DNA of 64,000 nucleotides from Arthrobacter sp. SPG23 (GCF_000876655.1 NZ_JYCN01000016.1:62001-126000), one strand, 5' to 3'; shown: positions 41,246-51,132, numbered from the stretch's first letter. Numbers and translations are program-made. The notes: generated by a model from the sequence alone, not told the origin.

Positions 41246-44200
41246 ATGGCACCGCGAAGTTTTCTCCAATGGCCGGTCGTCCGTCAACTGAGCACGGGGG
41301 ATCTGCTGGGCCGAGGGCCCGCTGTCACCTCGGCCAAGACCAAAGCTATTGCCCCGCGCACAGCTACTGCTGACCGCGTTGTCCAGAGCGTGTGCCCCTA
41401 CTGCGCCGTTGGCTGTGGGCAGCGTGTCTACGTCAAGGACGAAAAGGTCGTCCAAATCGAAGGCGATCCGGACTCACCCATCTCGCGCGGCCGCCTGTGC
41501 CCCAAGGGCTCTGCCAGCGAGCAGCTGGTCAATTCGCCTGGCCGGCAGACCAAAGTGCTTTACCGTGCGCCGCGCTCGAAGGAGTGGGAACACCTGGACT
41601 TGGCTACGGCCGTCGAGATGGTGGCGGACCGGTTCATCGAAACGCGCCGCAGGACCTGGCAGCAGGAGGATGACCAGGGCCGGCTGCTCCGCCGCACCAT
41701 GGGCATCGCCTCGCTCGGCGGGGCAACACTGGACAACGAAGAAAATTACCTGATCAAGAAGCTCTTCACGGCTGCAGGGGCGGTGCAGACCGAGAACCAG
41801 GCCCGCATATGACACTCCGCCACGGTTCCCAGTTTGGGAGCCTCGTTTGGACGCGGTGGTGCAACGCAATCACTGCAGGACATGGCCAACGCCGACTGCA
41901 TCATCATCCAGGGTTCCAACATGGCCGAGTGCCATCCCGTTGGATACCAGTGGGTGGCGGAGGCTAAAGCCCGCGGAGCGAAGGTCATCCACGTGGACCC
42001 CAGGTTCACGCGGACCTCCGCGGTCTCGGATAGGCACATTCCCATTCGTGCTGGCTCTGACGTGGTGCTCCTCGGTGCGCTCATCAACTATGTCCTCACC
42101 AATGACCTGTGGTTCAAGGAGTACGTCACTGCGTACACCAACGCCGCCACGCTGGTCCACGAGGATTACCGCGACGCCGAGGACCTGGGCGGGCTGTTCT
42201 CCGGCTTTGATCCGGAGAAGCGCGCTTACGACACGTCGTCGTGGGCATATGCGGAAAAAGGGGACGGTGCCATTGATGAGCCGGGGCCCGGTTCGGAACA
42301 CGGCGCCGATGCCACGGCCCGGGCCGCCGGCCACGCTTTTGGAAGCGGGGGCCCCCCCTTGGAGCACGCGGAAGTGCAGCGCGACGACACGCTCCAGGAC
42401 CCGCGGACTGTCTTCCAGATCGTGAAGCGGCACTACGCCCGTTACACCGCGGAGATGGTCCGGGACATGTGCGGTATCGACGCCGCGGACTTCGAGTATA
42501 TGGTCCGCGCCATCACGGAAAACTCCGGTCGCGACCGGACCACCTGTTTCGCCTACGCCGTCGGTTGGACCCAGCACTCCCTTGGAGCGCAGTTCATCCG
42601 GGCAGCCGCTATCCTGCAGCTTCTGCTCGGAAACATCGGACGCCCGGGCGGCGGAATAATGGCCCTGCGCGGCCATGCCAGCATCCAGGGCTCCACGGAC
42701 ATCCCCACCCTCTTCAACCTTCTGCCCGGGTACCTGCCGATGCCCAGCGCCGGACGCCATGACAGCCTTGAGGACTACCTGTCAGTGATTGGCTCGAAAA
42801 AGCAGAAGGGTTTTTGGGCCGACGCCGACGCCTACACCGTCAGCCTCCTGAAGGCCTGGTGGGGCGACGCCGCAACTGCCGACAACGACTGGGCTTACGA
42901 TTACCTTCCGAGACTGACCGGCGCCCACGGTACATACGAGACAGTGATGGGCATGCTCGAGGATGAAGTGGAGGGTTACTTTATCCTCGGACAAAATCCG
43001 GCGGTGGGTTCCGCCCACGGCCGGATGCAGCGCCTCGCCATGTCCCATTTGAAGTGGCTTGTGGTGCGTGACCTGAACCTCATCGAGTCCGCGACGTGGT
43101 GGAAAGACGGGCCGGAAATCGAATCCGGGGAACTGCGCACGGAGGATATTGAAACCGAGGTGTTCTTCCTGCCTGCCGCCACCCACGTCGAGAAAGCCGG
43201 CTCTTTCACGCAGACCCAGCGGCTGCTGCAGTGGCGGCACCAGGCGGTGGCACCGCCGGGGGAGTGCCAAAGCGAGCTGCAGTTCTTCTTCGAGCTGGGC
43301 CAGCGGATCCGCGAGAAGCTGGCCGGGTCGGAAGACGAACGGGACCGTCCGCTGCTCGACCTCACCTGGGACTATCCTACGGATGAGCATGGCGATCCTG
43401 ATGCCGAGGCGGTGCTTGCGGAAATCAATGGACGCCACCTGGACGGCCCGGATGCCGGCAAACCACTCTCGGCATACACCGAACTCCGTGCCGACGGGTC
43501 CACGGCGGCCGGCTGTTGGATCTACACCGGCGTGTACGCTGACGGTTTCAACCATGCCGCCAACCGTAAGCCGGGCCAGGAACAGGGGCCCGCGGCGCCG
43601 GAATGGGGCTGGGCATGGCCGGCCAACCGCCGGATCCTATACAACCGCGCGTCGGCCGATCCGGCCGGCAAGCCGTGGAGCGAGCGGAAGAAATACATCT
43701 GGTGGGACGAGGAACAGGGTAAGTGGGTCGGAGACGACGTGCCGGACTTCCCGGTTGACCGGGCACCGGGCAGCAAGCCCGATCCCTCTGTAGGTGGTCC
43801 CGCCGCACTCAGCGGAGATGATCCCTTCATCATGCAGGCCGACGGCAAGGGCTGGTTGTTCGCACCAAAGGGCCTTGTGGATGGACCCCTTCCCACCCAC
43901 TACGAAGCCCAGGAATCCCCGGTGGCGAACGCGCTTTACCCGCAGCAGCAGAGTCCTGCGCGGCTGGTGTTCCCCCGCTCGGACAACCTCAGCGCGCCGA
44001 GCGCCGGTACCAGTGGTGCAGACATCTACCCCTACGTCTTCACCACATACCGGCTCACCGAGCACCACACAGCAGGAGGGATGAGCCGCTGGTTGCCATA
44101 CCTGTCCGAACTGCAACCGGAGATGTTCTGCGAGGTCTCGCCCGAGCTGGCCGCCGAGCGCGGATTGGAACCCTATGGGTGGGCCACCATCATCTCGCCC

Positions 44201-44581
44201 CGCTCCGCCATCGAGGCGAAGGTGCTTGTCACTGACCGGATGAGGCCCCTGGCCATAGGCGGTCACACCGTGCATCAAATCGGGCTGCCCTACCACTGGG
44301 GCGTCGGCAATAGTGCCGTCGTCAGCGGTGACGCGGCCAATGATCTGCTGGGTGTGACGCTGGATCCCAACGTCCAGATCCAGGAATCCAAGGTGGCCTC
44401 ATGCGACATCCGTCCGGGCCGACGGCCGCGAGGGCGGGAACTGCTTGACCTGGTTGCCGAGTATCAGGTGCGGGCCGGAATAACCATCGAAACTGGTAAT
44501 CGCGCGGTCACAGATCCGGCGGCGGAAGGCATCGAACCCGGCCCGGGTAAGGATGGCCGCACCGCCGGTGGGCCGGGCTGA
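41246..44581 (+). CDS. fdhA: selenocysteine formate dehydrogenase, alpha subunit
   Basis: Molybdopterin (bis-MGD) formate dehydrogenase, 1111 residues, read through an in-frame TGA at 41810-41812 as Sec189. The local sequence NQARI-U-HSATVPSLG matches the active site of FdnG/FdhF-type enzymes (NQARV-U-HGPTV). The N-terminal 4Fe-4S site has Cys50, Cys53, Cys57 and Cys85 (CPYCAVGC, RLCPKG). After Sec come NADCIIIQGSNMAECHPVG, VIHVDPRFTRTS and the C-terminal cofactor domain (LPYHWGVGNSAV, NDLLGVTLDPN). A hairpin right after the TGA serves as SECIS. No twin-arginine signal is visible. ATG 41246 is the best start by length; its ribosome binding site is weak. Confidence 0.93.
41810..41842 (+). promoter_or_regulatory. 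Sec codon and bacterial SECIS hairpin
   Basis: TGA at 41810-41812 followed by the stem GGTTCCC-AGTTT-GGGAGCC (41824-41842) with a 7-bp stem and a U-rich apical loop about 20 nt from the TGA, the spacing SelB needs. The reading frame is open through the whole element. Confidence 0.8.
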
Positions 44582-44685
44582 TGAACGTGATTGCCACTGC
44601 CTTACCCGAACCACACACCGCCCTGCCCGGATTGCGACCGCCCGCCGGCAGCCTTCCGGGCAACAACCCCACGTTGGAGGATTAG
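44581..44685 (+). CDS. 34-residue ORF filling the fdhA-fdhB gap
   Basis: ATG overlaps the fdhA stop as TGATG and the TAG stop is directly followed by the fdhB ATG, so the ORF tiles the whole 104-bp space. The product begins MNVIATALPEPHTALPGLRP and ends NNPTLED: short, proline rich, with no membrane helix or cysteine. The Shine-Dalgarno sequence of fdhB (GGAGG) lies in its last codons, so its translation could couple fdhA to fdhB. It may be a leader-type coupling ORF or a small accessory protein; neither is proven. Confidence 0.45.
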   Translation: MNVIATALPEPHTALPGLRPPAGSLPGNNPTLED

Positions 44686-45696
44686 ATGGGCCAGCTGTCC
44701 GGACCGACCGACCCCACCGCCGATGCCCACTGGGAGCACAACCATCCGCGCAAGGGGTTTTTCACCGACACCTCGATCTGCATCGGCTGCAAGGCCTGCG
44801 AAGTCGCCTGCAAGGAGTGGAACCACAACCCGCAGGACGGAAACCTGGAGTTGCTCGGGTCCTCCTACGACAACACCGGAGCGCTGGGTGCCAGCACGTG
44901 GCGGCACGTGGCATTCATTGAGCAGGGCCAGGAACGCATCATCGAGGCGCGGGAATCAGGCCGTGCCCTGGTCAACCTGGGGATGCCGCGCATCGGTCCT
45001 CCCGCCCAGGCAGCGCCGGCTGTGACGGACCTCGCGGAGGCGGATACCACTCCGCCGGACACGGCCGACTTCCGGTGGCTGATGTCCTCCGACGTCTGCA
45101 AGCATTGCACGCACGCCGGATGCCTCGACGTCTGCCCCACCGGAGCCCTTTTCCGCACCGAATTCGGCACCGTCGTCGTCCAAGACGACGTCTGCAACGG
45201 CTGCGGAACCTGCGTGGCCGGATGCCCCTTCGGCGTGATCGAGCGCCGCAGCAATGGCACGGTCAAGGTCGCCACCAGCAGGGAGGAACAGCACGCGAAG
45301 CATCCCGAGGTCCCCAACGTCGGCATCGCCCAGAAGTGCACACTGTGCTACGACCGTCTGGTGGCAGATGAGACGCCCGCGTGCGCCAAAGCATGCCCGA
45401 CGACGTCCATCAAGTTCGGCGACCACGACGACATGGTGGAGACGGCCCGGGAACGCGTCGCCACCCTGCATGCGCAGGGCATGACCGAAGCGAGGCTTTA
45501 CGGTGCGAACGAGAACGACGGCGTCGGCGGAACCGGATCGGTCTTCCTGCTGCTTGATGAGCCCGAGGTGTATGGGCTCCCGCCGGACCCACGCGTCCCC
45601 ACAGCCGACCTGCCGCAGATGTACCGGCGGGCAGGCATGGCTGTAGCGGGCATGGCTGCGGCCGCAGCATTGGCTTTCCTGGGAGGACGGGCGTGA
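44686..45696 (+). CDS. fdhB: formate dehydrogenase iron-sulfur subunit
   Basis: 336-residue electron-transfer subunit with four 4Fe-4S clusters arranged as in FdnH: CIGCKACEVACKEWN near residue 31, CKHCTHAGCLDVCPTGAL, CNGCGTCVAGCPFG and CTLCYDRL with CAKACPTTSIKFG. A C-terminal hydrophobic helix (AGMAVAGMAAAAALAFLGG) anchors it at the membrane. It passes electrons from FdhA to the NrfD-type subunit. TTGGAGG precedes ATG 44686; the stop overlaps the next gene by ATGA. Confidence 0.93.
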   Translation: MGQLSGPTDPTADAHWEHNHPRKGFFTDTSICIGCKACEVACKEWNHNPQDGNLELLGSSYDNTGALGASTWRHVAFIEQGQERIIEARESGRALVNLGMPRIGPPAQAAPAVTDLAEADTTPPDTADFRWLMSSDVCKHCTHAGCLDVCPTGALFRTEFGTVVVQDDVCNGCGTCVAGCPFGVIERRSNGTVKVATSREEQHAKHPEVPNVGIAQKCTLCYDRLVADETPACAKACPTTSIKFGDHDDMVETARERVATLHAQGMTEARLYGANENDGVGGTGSVFLLLDEPEVYGLPPDPRVPTADLPQMYRRAGMAVAGMAAAAALAFLGGRA

Positions 45697-46784
45697 CCCT
45701 TTCGGAATTCGACAGCTTCCGGCCGGCGGAGCCTGCCCGGCGTCGCCGGCAGGACGGCAAACGTGGCATGCGCCGCCGCAGGGACAACGGCGACGGTTCC
45801 CGCGAAATGCCCATGGTCCCGGAGCCGGAATTCACCTCTTACTACGGCCGCCCCGTCGTAAAGCCCGCACCCTGGGGCGATGACGTTGCGATCTACCTGT
45901 TCCTGGGCGGCGTGGCAGCAGGCTCGGCGCTGCTTGGCCTCGGCGGGCAATTGACCGGGCGGCCGACACTTCGCCGGAATGCCCGGCTGGGTGCATTGAC
46001 CGCCGTGAGCGGCGGCGCCGTCGCTTTGGTAAAGGACCTGGGCAGGCCGGAGCGATTCCTGCATATGCTGCGGACCTTCAAGGTGACCTCGCCAATGAGC
46101 GTGGGCTCCTGGATCCTCAGCGCCTTCAGCGCAGGTGCGGGCGTCGCGGCAGTGGCGGAAATCGATCGGATGAGCGGAAACCGGCTGCCGCTGGGACCCT
46201 TGCGCAAGGTGCTGCAGGCTGTCGAAGGACCGGCGGGCGTTGAGGCTGCGTTATTTGCCGGACCACTGGCGGCATACACTGCGGTGCTGCTTGGCGACAC
46301 CGCCACACCCACATGGAACGCCGCGCACGAGGAACTGCCTTTTGTTTTTGTGAGTTCCGCGTGCCTCGCTTCTGCCGGGCTCGCCATGGTCACCACACCG
46401 GTGCGCGAGACCGGTCCTGCCCGCAAACTTGCCGTACTCGGCGTCGTGGGCGATGTGCTTGCCATGAAAATCATGGAGCGCCGGATGGACCCGATAGCAG
46501 CCGAGCCCCTGCATCAGGGCAAGGCAGGCACTATGCTGAAATGGAGCGAGCGGCTGGCAGTTGCCGGCGGTTTGGGTACACTCCTCGGCGGTCGCAACCG
46601 CATTGCGGCTGCGGCTTCAGGGGTGGCTTTGCTGGCCGCGTCGGCACTGACCCGGTTTGGCGTGTTCGAGGCGGGACTGGCCTCCGCCAAGGACCCGCGG
46701 TACACCATCGAACCGCAGAAGAACCGGCTCGCGGCCCGCCGCGCAGCCGGCGTGACCGGCGACGCGATCACTACCGGCAGCTGA
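45693..46784 (+). CDS. NrfD/PsrC-type membrane subunit of formate dehydrogenase
   Basis: 363-residue integral membrane protein. A basic, polar N-terminus of about 60 residues (RRRRQDGKRGMRRRRDNG) is followed by FTSYYGRPVVKPAPWGDDVA and then IYLFLGGVAAGSALLGLGG, the NrfD/PsrC opening, with about eight hydrophobic segments and the conserved KDLGRPERFLHMLRTFKVTS loop. It would hand electrons to menaquinone instead of the cytochrome b FdnI. Overlaps fdhB by ATGA and converges on selD 15 bp downstream. Confidence 0.85.
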   Translation: MTLSEFDSFRPAEPARRRRQDGKRGMRRRRDNGDGSREMPMVPEPEFTSYYGRPVVKPAPWGDDVAIYLFLGGVAAGSALLGLGGQLTGRPTLRRNARLGALTAVSGGAVALVKDLGRPERFLHMLRTFKVTSPMSVGSWILSAFSAGAGVAAVAEIDRMSGNRLPLGPLRKVLQAVEGPAGVEAALFAGPLAAYTAVLLGDTATPTWNAAHEELPFVFVSSACLASAGLAMVTTPVRETGPARKLAVLGVVGDVLAMKIMERRMDPIAAEPLHQGKAGTMLKWSERLAVAGGLGTLLGGRNRIAAAASGVALLAASALTRFGVFEAGLASAKDPRYTIEPQKNRLAARRAAGVTGDAITTGS

Positions 46785-46799
46785 CTGACTGGTCAGGCG

Positions 46800-47825
46800 T
46801 CAGCGGATCTCAATGCCCCGGCCCGCAGTGGTGTGTCCGATGACGGGGTGCCCGGGCAGCTCGCCGACCACCAGCAGCCCGCCGGAGGTCTGGGCATCGG
46901 CCAGAAGCAGCAGGTCGTCTTCGGTGATGCCGGGTGCGGTATCCAGGTGCGGACGCACCCAGTCGAGGTTGCGCCGTGTCCCGCCGGAGACAAAGCCGTC
47001 GCGGAGCGCCTCGCGGGCTCCGGCAATCAGCGGTACAGCCTTCAGATCGATCACCGCGCCCACTTCGGATGCCCGGACCATCTTGTAAAGGTGCCCAAGC
47101 AGGCCAAAACCGGTCACGTCCGTCGCTGCCCGGACCCCGGCGGCCACCGCGGCTTCGGACGCGTCGCGATTGAGGCTCGCCATCGTCTCTATCGCCTCAG
47201 CGAAAACCTCACCGGTCGCTTTGTGCCGGTTGTTCAGAAGCCCGACGCCGATCGGCTTGGTAAGCGTGATGGGCAGCCCCGGCTGGGCGGCGTCGTTGCG
47301 CAGCAACCGGTCGGGGTGCGCGACGCCGGTGACCGCCATGCCGTACTTGGGCTCCGGATCGTCAATGGAGTGTCCGCCGAGTACGGGGCAACCGGCCTCC
47401 GACGCCACACTCAGGCCGCCGCGGAGGACCTCCGTGAGCAGCTCCATCGGCAGGACGCCGCGGGGCCAGCCGACCAGGTTGATGGCCGTGACCGGCCTGC
47501 CGCCCATTGCGTAAATGTCCGAGAGCGCATTGGCAGCAGCGATGCGGCCCCAGTCAAAGGCATCGTTGACAACGGGAGTGAAGAAATCGGCGGTGGTAAG
47601 AACCGCAAGATCGTCGCGCACCAGGACGGCTGCCGCGTCGTCGCCGCTGTCCAGGCCAACCAGCACCTCTGCACCCGGCTGGCCGATGAGGCCCCGGACA
47701 ACATCTTCGAGCTCGCCCGGTGGAATTTTGCACGCGCAGCCTCCTCCGTGGGCATAGTCGGTGAGCCGGAGCGCGCCGACGGCGCCCCCGCCAGGTTGCT
47801 GGACTGACGTCTGGGCCTTGTTCAC
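46800..47825 (-). CDS. selD: selenide, water dikinase
   Basis: Makes selenophosphate from selenide and ATP for selenocysteine synthesis. About 341 residues. Catalytic site YAHGGGCACKIPPGEL with the active Cys and Lys, Asp ligands in GLDSGDDAAAVLV and TTADFFTPVVNDAFDWGRIA, SDIYAMGGRPVTAINLVGWP, GGHSIDDPEPKYGMAVTGVA and ATDVTGFGLLGHL. GTG 47825 is preferred; a TTG at 47846 opens the frame. Convergent with the fdh operon and divergent from selC, with a very short shared promoter region. Confidence 0.93.
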   Translation of the reverse strand: MNKAQTSVQQPGGGAVGALRLTDYAHGGGCACKIPPGELEDVVRGLIGQPGAEVLVGLDSGDDAAAVLVRDDLAVLTTADFFTPVVNDAFDWGRIAAANALSDIYAMGGRPVTAINLVGWPRGVLPMELLTEVLRGGLSVASEAGCPVLGGHSIDDPEPKYGMAVTGVAHPDRLLRNDAAQPGLPITLTKPIGVGLLNNRHKATGEVFAEAIETMASLNRDASEAAVAAGVRAATDVTGFGLLGHLYKMVRASEVGAVIDLKAVPLIAGAREALRDGFVSGGTRRNLDWVRPHLDTAPGITEDDLLLLADAQTSGGLLVVGELPGHPVIGHTTAGRGIEIR

Positions 47826-47856
47826 CCGCCTAGCGTACCCCCGCAAAGCGACCTGC

Positions 47857-47862
47857 TATATT
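47857..47862 (+). promoter_or_regulatory. -10 box for tRNA-Sec
   Basis: TATATT seven bases before the first base of tRNA-Sec, which fits a start at or next to the tRNA 5' end. No good -35 is seen. Confidence 0.4.
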
Positions 47863-47869
47863 GATGCGC

Positions 47870-47964
47870 GGTGGCGTCCGGGTCCTGGTGGGCCCCCCGG
47901 TCTTCAAAACCGGTGAGGCTGAGCATCTCGGCCTGGCGGGTTCGATTCCCGTCCGCCACCGCCA
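47870..47964 (+). tRNA. selC: tRNA-Sec (UCA)
   Basis: 95-nt tRNA with an encoded CCA end. Anticodon loop CTTCAAA gives anticodon UCA inside the stem CCGGT/ACCGG. The extra arm is long (GAGGCTGAGCATCTCGGCCT), as in serine/Sec tRNAs. T arm GCGGG-TTCGATT-CCCGT, discriminator G73. Acceptor GGTGGCG pairs with CGCCACC, and the eighth pair expected for Sec tRNAs would be U-C. Lies between selD and selA. Confidence 0.93.
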
Positions 47965-48000
47965 ACTTTCGGCACTGGATGCCGCGATAGGAGGAGGGCT

Positions 48001-49332
48001 GTGGACCACGTCGATCCCCGGCGCCGGATTCCCCGCACGAACGACCTGCTGGCACTGCCGCCCGTCCGCGAAGCCGGGACACGGCTGAATGAGCGTGTGA
48101 TCCGCGAACTTGTGCGGGCCATCCAGGAGCAGGCCCGGCGCGGCGACCTCCCTCCCGGCCAGGTGCAGCCAGTCCTGCTGGCCGCCATCGCTGAGCGCAA
48201 GGCAACAACCCTGCGCCCGGTGCTGAACGCAACCGGGGTCATCGTCCACACCAACCTCGGGCGGGCACCTCTTTCCGCGGCTGCGCTCGAAGCTGTTATC
48301 GCAGCCAGCGGCTACGTCAATGTGGAACTCGACCTGGCGGACGGAAACCGCTCCCGCCGGGGCGCCGGGGCCCGGGCGGCATTGCTTGCCGCCTGTCCCG
48401 CCGCTGAGGACGCACTGGTGGTCAACAACGGAGCAGCGGCCCTGGTACTGGCCACAACAGCCCTGGCCGCCGGCCGGGAGGTGGTGGTGAGCCGCGGCGA
48501 ACTCGTTGAGATCGGTGCCGGCTTCAGGCTCACCGACCTGATGGAGTCAACAGGCGCAAGGCTTCGGGAGGTGGGCACCACCAACCGGACCCACCTGCAC
48601 GACTACGCCGGAGCCCTCGGCCCCGATACGGGCTGCGTCCTGAAGGTGCATCCGAGCAACTTCCGGGTGGACGGTTTCACGTCCGCTGTTCCGCTGCACG
48701 AACTGGGCCCGCTGACACAGGCAAACGGGGTACCGCTCGTGGCCGATCTTGGCAGTGGACTGCTGGCACCAGACCCGCACCTCCCTGATGAACCTGATGT
48801 TGCCTCCGCCTTGGCGGACGGGGCCGACGTCGTCATCGCCAGCGGTGACAAACTGCTGGGCGGACCCCAGGCAGGCCTCCTGCTGGGCCGCAAGGAGATC
48901 ATCACCCGGCTGGCCCGCCACCCGCTTGCCCGGGCCGTCAGGGCCGACAAACTTGCCCTCGCTGCCCTGGAGGCGACCGTCGCTGGCGGAATGCCGCCCG
49001 TCGTGCAGGCGCTGCACGCCGACGTCGGACAATTGCGGCGCCGTACCGACCGGCTCGCCCAAGCACTTGGAGTACCCGTGGTGCCGCACGACGGCAGGGT
49101 AGGCGGCGGGGGTGCCCCCGGTGTGCCCCTGCCCGGGTGGGCGCTCCGGCTCCCCGAAGGACTGGCGCGGCTCCTGCGCACCGGCGATCCCGCCGTGCTG
49201 CCGCGCGTCCACGACGGCTCCTGCCTGATCGATCTGCGGTGCGTTCCCGCATCGGACGACGACCGGATTCTCGAGGCCGTACGGCAGGCGCTGGCAACCC
49301 TCGAGGCTGCGGATGCAGGCAGGGCGGGCTGA
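48001..49332 (+). CDS. selA: L-seryl-tRNA(Sec) selenium transferase
   Basis: PLP enzyme that converts seryl-tRNA(Sec) to selenocysteyl-tRNA(Sec) with selenophosphate. 443 residues. LRPVLNATGVIVHTNLGRAP, VNNGAAALVLA, SRGELVEIGAGFRLTDLM, REVGTTNRTHLHDY, KVHPSNFRVDGF, ADLGSGLL and the PLP-lysine motif SGDKLLGGPQAG are all present. GGAGGAG lies five bases before GTG 48001. Starts 36 bp after selC and is followed by selB after three bases. Confidence 0.95.
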   Translation: MDHVDPRRRIPRTNDLLALPPVREAGTRLNERVIRELVRAIQEQARRGDLPPGQVQPVLLAAIAERKATTLRPVLNATGVIVHTNLGRAPLSAAALEAVIAASGYVNVELDLADGNRSRRGAGARAALLAACPAAEDALVVNNGAAALVLATTALAAGREVVVSRGELVEIGAGFRLTDLMESTGARLREVGTTNRTHLHDYAGALGPDTGCVLKVHPSNFRVDGFTSAVPLHELGPLTQANGVPLVADLGSGLLAPDPHLPDEPDVASALADGADVVIASGDKLLGGPQAGLLLGRKEIITRLARHPLARAVRADKLALAALEATVAGGMPPVVQALHADVGQLRRRTDRLAQALGVPVVPHDGRVGGGGAPGVPLPGWALRLPEGLARLLRTGDPAVLPRVHDGSCLIDLRCVPASDDDRILEAVRQALATLEAADAGRAG

Positions 49333-49335
49333 GCG

Positions 49336-51132
49336 GTGCACGTCGTTGCCACGGCCGGGCATGTTGATTCCGGCAAGAGCACCCTTGTCCGCGCCCTTAC
49401 CGGCATGGAGCCGGACCGGTGGGAAGAAGAACGGCGCCGCGGGCTGACCATCGACCTGGGTTACGCCTGGACCACGTTGCCGTCCGGACAGGACGTTGCA
49501 TTCGTGGACGTCCCCGGCCACGAGCGTTTCCTGGGCAACATGCTTGCCGGAATCGGACCCGCGCCGGTGATCTGTTTCGTTGTCGCCGCCGACGAAGGCT
49601 GGCAGGCGCAGTCGAGCGACCACCGGGACGCCGTGGCGGCGCTGGGCATCGAACACGGCGTGGTGGTCCTCAGCCGCGCGGACCGGGCGTCCAGCCAGCG
49701 GGTGGCAGACGTGCTGGCACGGACCCGCGTGGAGTTGGCCGGGACTGGCCTGAGGGACGCCCCGGCAGTTGCCGTGTCCGCCATCGACGGTACCGGCCTG
49801 GATGACCTGCGTGCAGCGCTCGACGGCGTCCTGGCCGGCGTGCCCCATCCCGTCACCGGTGGGCGGGTCCGGTTGTGGGTGGACCGCTCGTTCACGATCA
49901 CCGGTGCCGGCACAGTGGTGACCGGAACGCTGGCAGCAGGAACGATCGTCCAAGGGGACCGGCTTACCCTGCTTGGTCACTTTGGTTCCCGGTCCGTCGT
50001 CGTCCGTGGCCTGCAAAGCCGGGACACCTCGTACACCTCGGTGGCGCCGGTCAACCGTGTGGCCTTGAACCTGCGTGACGTTTCCGCCACGAACATCCGG
50101 CGCGGGGACGCGCTGCTTACCCCCGATGCCTGGCCCACCACCGGCGTCCTGGGCATCCAGCGGATGACTGGCGTGGCCTATACGGATGTGCCGGAGCAGC
50201 TCATGGTCCATGTCGGCACCGCGTCCGTGCCGGCCCGGCTGCGTCCTTTCGGCGCCGACCACGCCCGGCTCGTGCTCGACAGGCACCTGCCTCTGGTCCT
50301 GGGAGACCGGCTGGTGCTGCGCGACCCCGGGAGCCGCTCCGTGCTGGGTGGGGCACGCATCCTCGACGCCGATCCACCGGCCTTGCGGCGGCGCGGCGAC
50401 GGCGCCCACTGGGCCGAGCGGCTTGCAGGCATGGACCCGGCGGGCGACGTGCTGGGGGAGGTGGCAGCCCGCAAAGCCGTTCAGCTGGAGCATCTGCGCC
50501 GGCTGGGGCTGCTGTCCGGGCACGACCCCAAGGCGCCGCCCGGCGTAGAGGTTATTGATGACTGGTGGGTGCACGCTCCTGTCCTTGAGGCCTGGCAGCA
50601 CCAGCTTCGCGACGCAGTCCAGGCGCTGCAGGAACGCGATCCCTTGGCGCCAGGCCTTTCCATGGGGGCAGCCCGCGACCTGCTTCGCCTGCCCGAGGAG
50701 AGGCTGCTTTCCCATGTCATCCGTGCGGCTGCCCTGGAACTGGACGCAGGCCACATCCGGCTGCCTGGCAGCCGGGGCAACCTTGGCTCCATCGAACCGG
50801 CAATCGCGGAGCTGGAGCGCAGGCTCACCGCACATGCGTTTCGGGCCCCGGAATCCGAGGAGCTGGCCGCGCTGGGCTTAGGGACCCGGGAGCTGGCTGC
50901 CGCCGAACGCACGGGTCGCCTGCTGCGGCTGCGTGACGGCGTGGTGCTGCTGCCAACGGCGCCGGCACTTGCGATGCGCACCCTTGCCGGCCTGGGGCAG
51001 CCCTTCACCACCAGCCAGGCGCGCCAGGCTCTCGGAACAACGCGCCGGATTGCGGTTCCACTGCTGGAACACCTCGATTCCCGGGGGTGGACCCAGCGGT
51101 TGGACGCCGGTCACCGCAGGGTGGTGCGTTGA
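49336..51132 (+). CDS. selB: selenocysteine-specific elongation factor
   Basis: GTPase of 598 residues that carries Sec-tRNA to the ribosome at SECIS-marked UGA codons. G1 GHVDSGKSTLVRAL at residues 8-21, G3 DVPGHERFLGNM, a G4-like VLSRADRAS, translation-factor beta-barrels (FTITGAGTVVTGTLAAG), and C-terminal winged-helix repeats ending RRIAVPLLEHLDSRGWTQRL that bind the SECIS loop. GTG 49336 has only a weak ribosome binding site and follows the selA stop by three bases, so translation is probably coupled. Confidence 0.95.
   Translation: MHVVATAGHVDSGKSTLVRALTGMEPDRWEEERRRGLTIDLGYAWTTLPSGQDVAFVDVPGHERFLGNMLAGIGPAPVICFVVAADEGWQAQSSDHRDAVAALGIEHGVVVLSRADRASSQRVADVLARTRVELAGTGLRDAPAVAVSAIDGTGLDDLRAALDGVLAGVPHPVTGGRVRLWVDRSFTITGAGTVVTGTLAAGTIVQGDRLTLLGHFGSRSVVVRGLQSRDTSYTSVAPVNRVALNLRDVSATNIRRGDALLTPDAWPTTGVLGIQRMTGVAYTDVPEQLMVHVGTASVPARLRPFGADHARLVLDRHLPLVLGDRLVLRDPGSRSVLGGARILDADPPALRRRGDGAHWAERLAGMDPAGDVLGEVAARKAVQLEHLRRLGLLSGHDPKAPPGVEVIDDWWVHAPVLEAWQHQLRDAVQALQERDPLAPGLSMGAARDLLRLPEERLLSHVIRAAALELDAGHIRLPGSRGNLGSIEPAIAELERRLTAHAFRAPESEELAALGLGTRELAAAERTGRLLRLRDGVVLLPTAPALAMRTLAGLGQPFTTSQARQALGTTRRIAVPLLEHLDSRGWTQRLDAGHRRVVR

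Noticed and set aside
41834..44581. Separate gene starting downstream of fdhA residue 189
   Set aside because: The TGA sits exactly at the active-site position, a SECIS-like hairpin follows and selABCD are adjacent, so it is one selenoprotein read through UGA.
48547..50835. 762-codon open frame on the minus strand opposite selA and selB
   Set aside because: It mirrors two firmly identified genes, has the skewed composition of an antisense GC-rich frame and shows no domain.
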